From positions 186,001-250,000 of the forward strand of contig CAYSOF010000005.1 in the NCBI GenBank assembly GCA_964432595.1: a stretch of 64,000 bases of DNA, in the 5' to 3' direction. The DNA comes from DASYLJ01 sp964432595 (lineage in GTDB: Bacteria; Desulfobacterota; Binatia; DP-6). Both the position numbers and the translations under genes were made by a program. Below the pieces are notes generated by a model. That model was not told where the DNA came from and did no database searches. It saw only the letters and a program-made list of their open reading frames with translations. Positions 61,401 through 64,000 of the stretch are shown here, in pieces (within the stretch, counting starts at the first letter, position 1; every line of letters begins with the position of its first letter).

Positions 61401-62717
61401 CAGCTCCTGCCGGCCACGCCGGCCGGCGCGCGCATCGGCGATCGCTCGTTCGCGACCACGAACGTGACGGTGGCCGGCTACGATCAGGCCGGCATCGTCG
61501 CGACGCCGACCTCGGTCGCCGCAACCGGGCTGTCGCAGATCGTCTCGATCGACGTGACCGGCATGCTGGACGCCGCGGGCGCGCCGATCCCCGACGGGTC
61601 GCAGGTGGTCGTGTCGACGCTCGGGAACTGCAACTTCCGCGCTCGCGACGGCGGCTGCCTGGAGTCGGCGGGCGGCACCATCGCGAACGGCGTGATCGGG
61701 CCCGACTTCGGCAACGTGCCGCACACCAAGGTGCTCACGGTCCAGGACGGCGCCGTGCTGATCCAGTACGATCCCGCGGGCATCACCGTGCCGGTGGGAA
61801 CGACCGCCACCGCCACCATCACCGTGACCGGCGCGCGTCCGACGGGCGCTCGGCTCAGCGCCGTCTCGTTCGTGCACACCACGGTGCTGCTGACGCCACC
61901 GGTGGCCGACGCGATGCACGTCTCGATCGTGCCGGCCACCACGCTGGCCGGCTCGCGCAACGACCCGGTCACCATCCGGGTGACCAACATCACCGACGCG
62001 CAGGGCCGCCCGGTTCCGGACGGCACGAAGGTGTCGGTCTCGGCGCTCGACAACTGCAACCTCCGGTACCCGAACGGCAACTGCATCTTCGCGCCGACCG
62101 CGACGATCGAGGGCGGCGAAGTATCGGCGAGCTTCGGCGACGTGCCCCATACGCGCGTCTTCACCGTCCAGGGCGGCGCGGTGCAGGCGATCTTCCGCCC
62201 CTCGCCGGTCGTCCTCGAGTCGCCGTTCACCAGCACCGCGGTCGTCGGCTTCCAGCCCGCGACGCCCGGGAATCAGCGCATCGGCGATCGCGCGTTCGCG
62301 ATCGCCAACGTGGCCCTGACGACCCCCGCCTCGGGGCAGATCACCGGACCCGGCACGCTGCCGCTGAACGGCTCGGGGACCTACGTCGTGACCGACATGC
62401 GCGACACCTCGAACGTCCCCATCCCCGACGGCACGCGGGTCGACGTGTCGACGCTCGGCAACTGCAACCACCGCGACATCGGCGGCGGCTGCATCTTCGC
62501 GACCGCGGGGACGATCACGAACGGCGGGCCGTCGGCCTCCTACGGCGACCTCGGCCACACGCGGAGCTTCGTCGTGACGAACGGCCAGGTGAGCGTCGAC
62601 CTCCAGGTACCGGCCAGCGGCACCGTCGTCCTGCAGGTGCTGCCCACGCGCCTGAGCAACGGGACCATCATCTTCTCGCGCGCGTTCGCCACCAAGGCCA
62701 TCGCGGTGACCCCATGA
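55431..62717 (+). CDS. Giant Ig-like surface protein with six C-terminal Cys-pair repeats, 2428 aa
   Basis: ATGA overlap; signal peptide (ALLLAALLTLGTQRPAAA). After a 450-residue region come a Big_5-like domain and four Ig-like domains with D-x-x-P/DTTAP hinges, near nt 57130-58280. Next are five invasin-type BID_2 domains (SITVAPNAVAL, SIAVTPNPIQL and others, nt 58280-59600) and a TIG domain (nt 59617-59850). Six tandem repeats of about 140 residues follow, each with C-x8-C and an FGDV-x-H-T/S-R motif (nt 60270-62717). No LPxTG or anchor motif, no catalytic residues. A very long fibre-like adhesin or surface coat. Confidence 0.88.
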   Translation: MRTALLLAALLTLGTQRPAAALEAPTVPTTVGITGGSSAATQTLPPGQSAFGLRVPLKANAENELVVAASNSKSPTAVEGGIKIMQIALQDVVLARVEARRLTVQEVKTLVADGTIQLSDPANFNVSLFVIVLTIADQPVTVRMPVVQPKNDPEPPVGKPISIGCGAPGQPLTATETAIRVPCGDGGGGNPPDGPPQILMPFVIDVPDAPFVPPIPGVIVIEGRIKTLKEFFNVSLILSNVSSIFTLSDVQATLEVPEGKMTLVKPASGPVMIDDLPPGVEKRGDFVTRGDKIGTHTVTAHFSADISGLGIATPIPVSGQASTDIEVKGPPKMDVRVEHPSAVRGGEPYELIVEITNTDDELPALYTSFALDVGADARIVDPLTNQPRTTADVRQLGDILPGEKSVQRYTILPLKTGPITSCTAGATENLRLDIAFVGGQGPQCAIGTFPSEVADLGGEPTVIVVPTHNTVGVTVQPAVTAIFSAPMLADTITTGFAGATFRLLDPNGISVPSSLEISALGSGRTIALLRPHSPLSFLTKYTVEVVPDIFDADGRRLASGYAGRFTTEASLQEIDLEAPTALLTIEPPTVPTAVPLGQLVPLRVDAFDNLGITRIDLQVNGQFVDSQPGQSTTHFMLDTASLAPNQPHAVRIVAFDGRGNQGIDQKTITVFSDTTAPTASFTAATTALRGRALPVVLQAQDNGGIARAEVFVDGDTTPVFTGLLTPFQFAVATAGLAPGQHTLRGVVRDGAGNAAETTHAFDVTDDTEPPLITFLSPAAEAQLGAGQLVAVNATVTDDVGVDSVAFFLDADATPRATGQQGFVLDTATIPLGAHAVRVDATDLAGNTSSATLLFDVLPIVPDTTAPALPLLVTAGIPVIGVSNVVGQNGAVESNARVEVVNQRDGTTAVVDASFDGGFATPIDAEGGDTLRVTALDKAGNRSAPLDVVVPMPPLLLSITVAPNAVALTRTQPSRQLVVTGHFDDLTSAPITDGVTFASAHPTIASVDASGLVLPGRNGDTTVTVAAPGVASVPVPVNVSFPTIASVEVEPASVTVFTAGAQQTRQLAVTAVLSDGFRQPFPGQVLFASQNETVATVTGAGLATGVSAGSTTVVVAPNGFPAIDVPVTVTGRALASIAIAPSSMTFVGPGQIQALAVTGTFNDASTADFTAQAACESSATAVATVTGTTVTSAADGDAVITCTVPGVAAATATVRVKSYQSIAVTPNPIQLIGAGKTQQLTVTATFTDASQVTLSSGPTFGTDNAAAATVTAAGVVVSTGVGSATITATFGALQGTTDVTVIARVADGISVTPTSLLFTSAGQTATLNVSAHFNDGTTGPTVDPVGFQSSTPAVATVSSTGTVTAVATGSATISINSGAFSTTVPVTVDIPVANPPPVISRIDRPRAGEGDTFVIDGANFAGLPADNDVVVDGQPATVLSARKDQLVAVVPHGVASGTGIRIVDVQVVANLQASNIATLGIYQRKATAVAVTPGVDETVPGGTALSLPPIPPVDVRAGDRLILSSAPDLLAPIDVTGTLQVQIDGGDFTTVPADEITSLFTAGTHTVALRIVESGGVAASGPIHLIAGPDGTGPIAGELTIVALGQSRQLPVTFTNLTALDGSPLPDGSTVVVSVAGGCTNRDRGGNCLFGDGGAIVGGGVAPEFGDVPHSRVFTVTSGRLDVQYDPAGVDVAVGGGKITFVAVLPANASGARTSANSLAHRPVTLATIDTAAGPRTQSVTLGNGGQNLVGVTVQDFRDSTGARVPDGAVVSVSTLGNCNHRDRSGNCLFPTAGGDILGGEPTGNFGDVGHTRAFTVTNGRVEFQYDPSPVSLAAGAQAVADIHVLPARPTAMGADGATQIGDRALEEIFVTLTSAGALQTTISVQPASVLGDDGDRRTTITVSNIVDGNGVPVPNGTKIFVSAVGNCNHRFPDGSCIFAPGGVIVGGTPSTTFGDVPHSRVFTVQDGQIVVLYSSLGLALGTQQTATAVVQLLPATPAGARIGDRSFATTNVTVAGYDQAGIVATPTSVAATGLSQIVSIDVTGMLDAAGAPIPDGSQVVVSTLGNCNFRARDGGCLESAGGTIANGVIGPDFGNVPHTKVLTVQDGAVLIQYDPAGITVPVGTTATATITVTGARPTGARLSAVSFVHTTVLLTPPVADAMHVSIVPATTLAGSRNDPVTIRVTNITDAQGRPVPDGTKVSVSALDNCNLRYPNGNCIFAPTATIEGGEVSASFGDVPHTRVFTVQGGAVQAIFRPSPVVLESPFTSTAVVGFQPATPGNQRIGDRAFAIANVALTTPASGQITGPGTLPLNGSGTYVVTDMRDTSNVPIPDGTRVDVSTLGNCNHRDIGGGCIFATAGTITNGGPSASYGDLGHTRSFVVTNGQVSVDLQVPASGTVVLQVLPTRLSNGTIIFSRAFATKAIAVTP
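60270..62717 (+). repeat. Six tandem ~140-residue repeats (coding)
   Basis: Cys-pair centres lie near nt 60340, 60760, 61206, 61630, 62053 and 62463, spaced 410-447 bases. Each repeat reads P-x-P-D/N-G-x-x-V/I-x-V-S, then C-N/T-x-R-x4-G/D-x-C, then F-G-D/N-V-x-H-T/S-R/K-x-x-T/V-V. Divergence at the DNA level shows an old expansion, not recent duplication. Confidence 0.85.
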
Positions 62718-63085
62718 CGGCACGCCTGCTCGCCCTGCTCGTCGCCCTCGCGCTCGCGCCCGCCGCGTACGCGGAGCCGACCCTCGTCGTCGCCGACGCG
62801 CAGGTCACGCAACGCGACGCCGGCGCGTGGATGCTGCAGGTGCGGTCCAATGGGCCGCAAGCGTTCGACGTGGACGCCGCCAGCACCCGGCGCCTGCTGG
62901 TCGTGGATTTGCATGGCGCGCGGCTCGGCAAGCCGTCCGCCGTCGGGCGTACGCCATTCGGGCGCGTGAAGCTGCGACGCCGCCCGGGCGGCGTCGAGCT
63001 CCGCATCCGGCTGCGCAAGGGCTGGACCGCCTCCGTGCGACAGGGTGGCAGCCCGCACACCGTCGACGTGCGCATCGATCGCTGA
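62714..63085 (+). CDS. Exported AMIN-domain-like protein, 123 aa
   Basis: ATGA overlap with the giant; signal peptide (LLALLVALALAPAAYA). The mature 100 residues (NGPQAFDVDAASTRRLLVVDLHGARLG, FGRVKLRRRPGGVELRIRL) match the AMIN fold pattern, a peptidoglycan- or polysaccharide-binding domain. As last gene of the exoprotein operon it may dock the surface proteins to the envelope (inference). Confidence 0.75.
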   Translation: MTARLLALLVALALAPAAYAEPTLVVADAQVTQRDAGAWMLQVRSNGPQAFDVDAASTRRLLVVDLHGARLGKPSAVGRTPFGRVKLRRRPGGVELRIRLRKGWTASVRQGGSPHTVDVRIDR

Positions 63086-63122
63086 CGTTTGGGGGTTCAC
63101 GACCCTCGCAAGACCAGGTAAG

Positions 63123-63135
63123 CCCGCAAGGCGGG
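63123..63135 (+). promoter_or_regulatory. Hairpin abutting the start codon
   Basis: CCCGC-AAG-GCGGG forms a 5-bp stem ending at the base before ATG 63136 and contains the only ribosome-site-like bases. A second small hairpin (GGG/CCC arms, 63093-63105) lies upstream. It may restrict initiation. Confidence 0.35.
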
Positions 63136-63510
63136 ATGCCCGAGTCAGTGCCGGCGGAGTTGCGGACGTTCGTCCTGCGGTACATCGATTCGGTGGGGCA
63201 GCTGGAGGCGCTCCTCCTGATGCGCGCCGAGCCGTCCACGCACTGGACCTCTGCGAAGCTCGCGCCGCGCCTCTACACGTCGCCGGAAGAGGCGGAAGCG
63301 ATCCTGGCCCGGCTCGCCGACGAGGGCTTCCTGATCGAGGATGCGCAGAGCTACCGATTCGAGTGCACGGACCCCGAGCTGGAGCGGTCGCTCACGGCCC
63401 TGGCGACGTTCTACCGCACGCACCTCATTGCCGTAACCAACCTCATCCACTCGAAGCCGCGTCGGATCCGCGAGTTCGCCGACGCCTTCAAGCTCAAGAA
63501 GGACCGCTGA
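63136..63510 (+). CDS. Winged-helix-like small protein, 124 aa
   Basis: Helix-rich N-terminus (LRTFVLRYIDSVGQLEALLLM), then a wHTH-type segment (SAKLAPRLYTSPEEAEAILARLADEGFLIED), and a basic C-terminus (SKPRRIREFADAFKLKKDR). Probably a soluble DNA- or protein-binding regulator of the two membrane genes that follow. It begins 51 bases after the exoprotein operon and may be co-transcribed or separate. Confidence 0.78.
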   Translation: MPESVPAELRTFVLRYIDSVGQLEALLLMRAEPSTHWTSAKLAPRLYTSPEEAEAILARLADEGFLIEDAQSYRFECTDPELERSLTALATFYRTHLIAVTNLIHSKPRRIREFADAFKLKKDR

Positions 63511-63512
63511 CG

Positions 63513-63770
63513 ATGGGATGGGTCATCTATAGTCTGTGCGCGGTCACGGCGATCCTGTGCGCATACCTGTTGCTCGATGCGTACGGCCGCGGCCGCTACC
63601 GGCTGCTGCTCTGGAGCGGGCTCTGCTTCGTGGGGCTCGCCGCGAACAACGTGCTGTTGGTGCTCGACAAGCTCGTTTTCCCGGAGCACGACCTGTCGCT
63701 CGTACGAACCGCGACGTCGCTGGCGGCCATGTCCGTACTGCTGTACGGCCTGATCTGGGACGTGGAATGA
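63513..63770 (+). CDS. Small membrane protein, DUF5985-like, 85 aa
   Basis: Three hydrophobic segments (VIYSLCAVTAILCAYLLL, LLLWSGLCFVGLAANNVLL, TSLAAMSVLLYGLIW). I recall this type as DUF5985, found as adjacent pairs, with no known function. It follows the winged-helix gene by two bases, and its stop overlaps the next ATG. Confidence 0.8.
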   Translation: MGWVIYSLCAVTAILCAYLLLDAYGRGRYRLLLWSGLCFVGLAANNVLLVLDKLVFPEHDLSLVRTATSLAAMSVLLYGLIWDVE

Positions 63771-64000
63771 GCGCGCTCGGCCTCGTGCTCACCGGCGCGG
63801 TGATGATGGCGTCGGCCGTCACAGCGCTGTTCTTCCTGAAGTTCTGGCGACAGACCGGCGACCGCTTCTTCCTCCTGTTCTCGGCGGCCTTCGCGCTCGA
63901 CGCCGTGGCCCGCTTCATGCTCGCGCTGCTGCCCTACTCCAGCGAGCAAGAGCCGCTTTTCTACATGCCCCGCCTGATCACGTTTCTGCTGATCATCGTC
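63767..64000 (+). CDS. Second DUF5985-like membrane protein, cut by window edge
   Basis: ATGA overlap start; 78 residues visible with two to three membrane segments (GLVLTGAVMMASAVTALFFL, FFLLFSAAFALDAVARFML). Same length class and layout as its neighbour, so probably the pair partner. The C-terminus lies beyond the window. Confidence 0.8.
   Translation, partial: MSALGLVLTGAVMMASAVTALFFLKFWRQTGDRFFLLFSAAFALDAVARFMLALLPYSSEQEPLFYMPRLITFLLIIV

Noticed and set aside
53706..62717. A single 3003-codon open frame across the CSLREA gene and the giant Ig-like gene
   Set aside because: The part before 55431 is Arg/His-rich and lies in a different frame from the CSLREA protein, which has a signal peptide and known domains. 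The true start is ATG 55431 with its own signal peptide.
54471..62723. Minus-strand open frame of 2750 codons opposite the giant gene
   Set aside because: Composition is Arg/Asp/Val repetitive antisense of a high-GC coding strand, with no domain or signal, whereas the plus strand encodes coherent domains.
63086..63135. tRNA-like or c-di-GMP riboswitch-like element
   Set aside because: It has a GGTTCACGACC T-arm-like stretch and hairpins, but no acceptor stem, anticodon arm or riboswitch consensus is present.

Overview
The window is very GC-rich (about 70% by eye), densely coded on both strands, and contains no rRNA, tRNA, CRISPR array, insertion sequence or prophage gene that I could recognise. 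Several things point to a free-living, soil- or sediment-type bacterium of the deltaproteobacterial sphere. These are the many TetR-controlled catabolic operons, the flavin-dependent monooxygenases, acyl-CoA enzymes and multihaem cytochrome, and the exported proteins with MopE-like, thrombospondin-3, CSLREA and Thr/Ser-linker modules. Candidatus Binatota/Binatia or a neighbouring lineage would fit. That assignment is inference from gene content; no marker gene is present.

Layout. 1-6.8 kb: a partial exported sulfatase-like protein, secreted proteins of unknown function, a TetR regulator and a crotonase. 6.9-9.7 kb: a TetR regulator with a perfect 16-bp palindrome inside its own promoter, overlapping a diiron ferritin-like oxygenase gene, then two small membrane proteins. 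9.7-14.8 kb: crotonase, rhomboid, zinc-ribbon, membrane esterase, CAP protein and Bcp peroxiredoxin. 14.9-18.2 kb: a YdeP-like molybdopterin oxidoreductase and a Ca-binding-repeat exoprotein. 18.2-23.2 kb: a tightly coupled operon of TetR, QueG-like Fe-S/SCP2 fusion, epoxide-hydrolase-like enzyme and tetrahaem cytochrome, with two copies of a likely operator. 23.2-26.6 kb, opposite strand: TetR, acyl-CoA-dehydrogenase-like flavoenzyme, crotonase, ABM monooxygenase and an unknown. 26.7-35.2 kb: methyltransferase, SelO, HD protein, lipoprotein, monohaem exoprotein, acyl-CoA synthetase, metallo-hydrolase, acetyltransferase and ribbon-helix-helix protein. 35.4-39.8 kb: a five-gene oxidative operon (two luciferase-like monooxygenases, two SDR-type enzymes, a DsbA/HCCA-isomerase-fold protein). 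39.9-47.0 kb: hydrolase, extended acyl carrier protein, a secreted protein with a caspase/CHAT-like His/Cys pair, and a phosphotransferase operon.

47.2-63.1 kb is the most striking part: five exported-protein genes joined by 4-base ATGA/GTGA overlaps, about 15.8 kb in one operon. They encode a Thr/Ser-linker exoprotein, a 1585-residue MopE/TIG/beta-propeller/lipase mosaic, a CSLREA beta-helix protein with a second Thr/Ser linker, and a 2428-residue Ig-like giant. The giant ends in six copies of a two-cysteine repeat I do not recognise. The last gene is a small AMIN-like protein. The window closes with a small winged-helix-like protein and two small membrane proteins, the last cut by the window edge.

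Four TetR regulators, several palindromes between -35 and -10 elements, and four-base gene overlaps suggest that most catabolic modules are separately inducible. Their substrates cannot be read from sequence alone.
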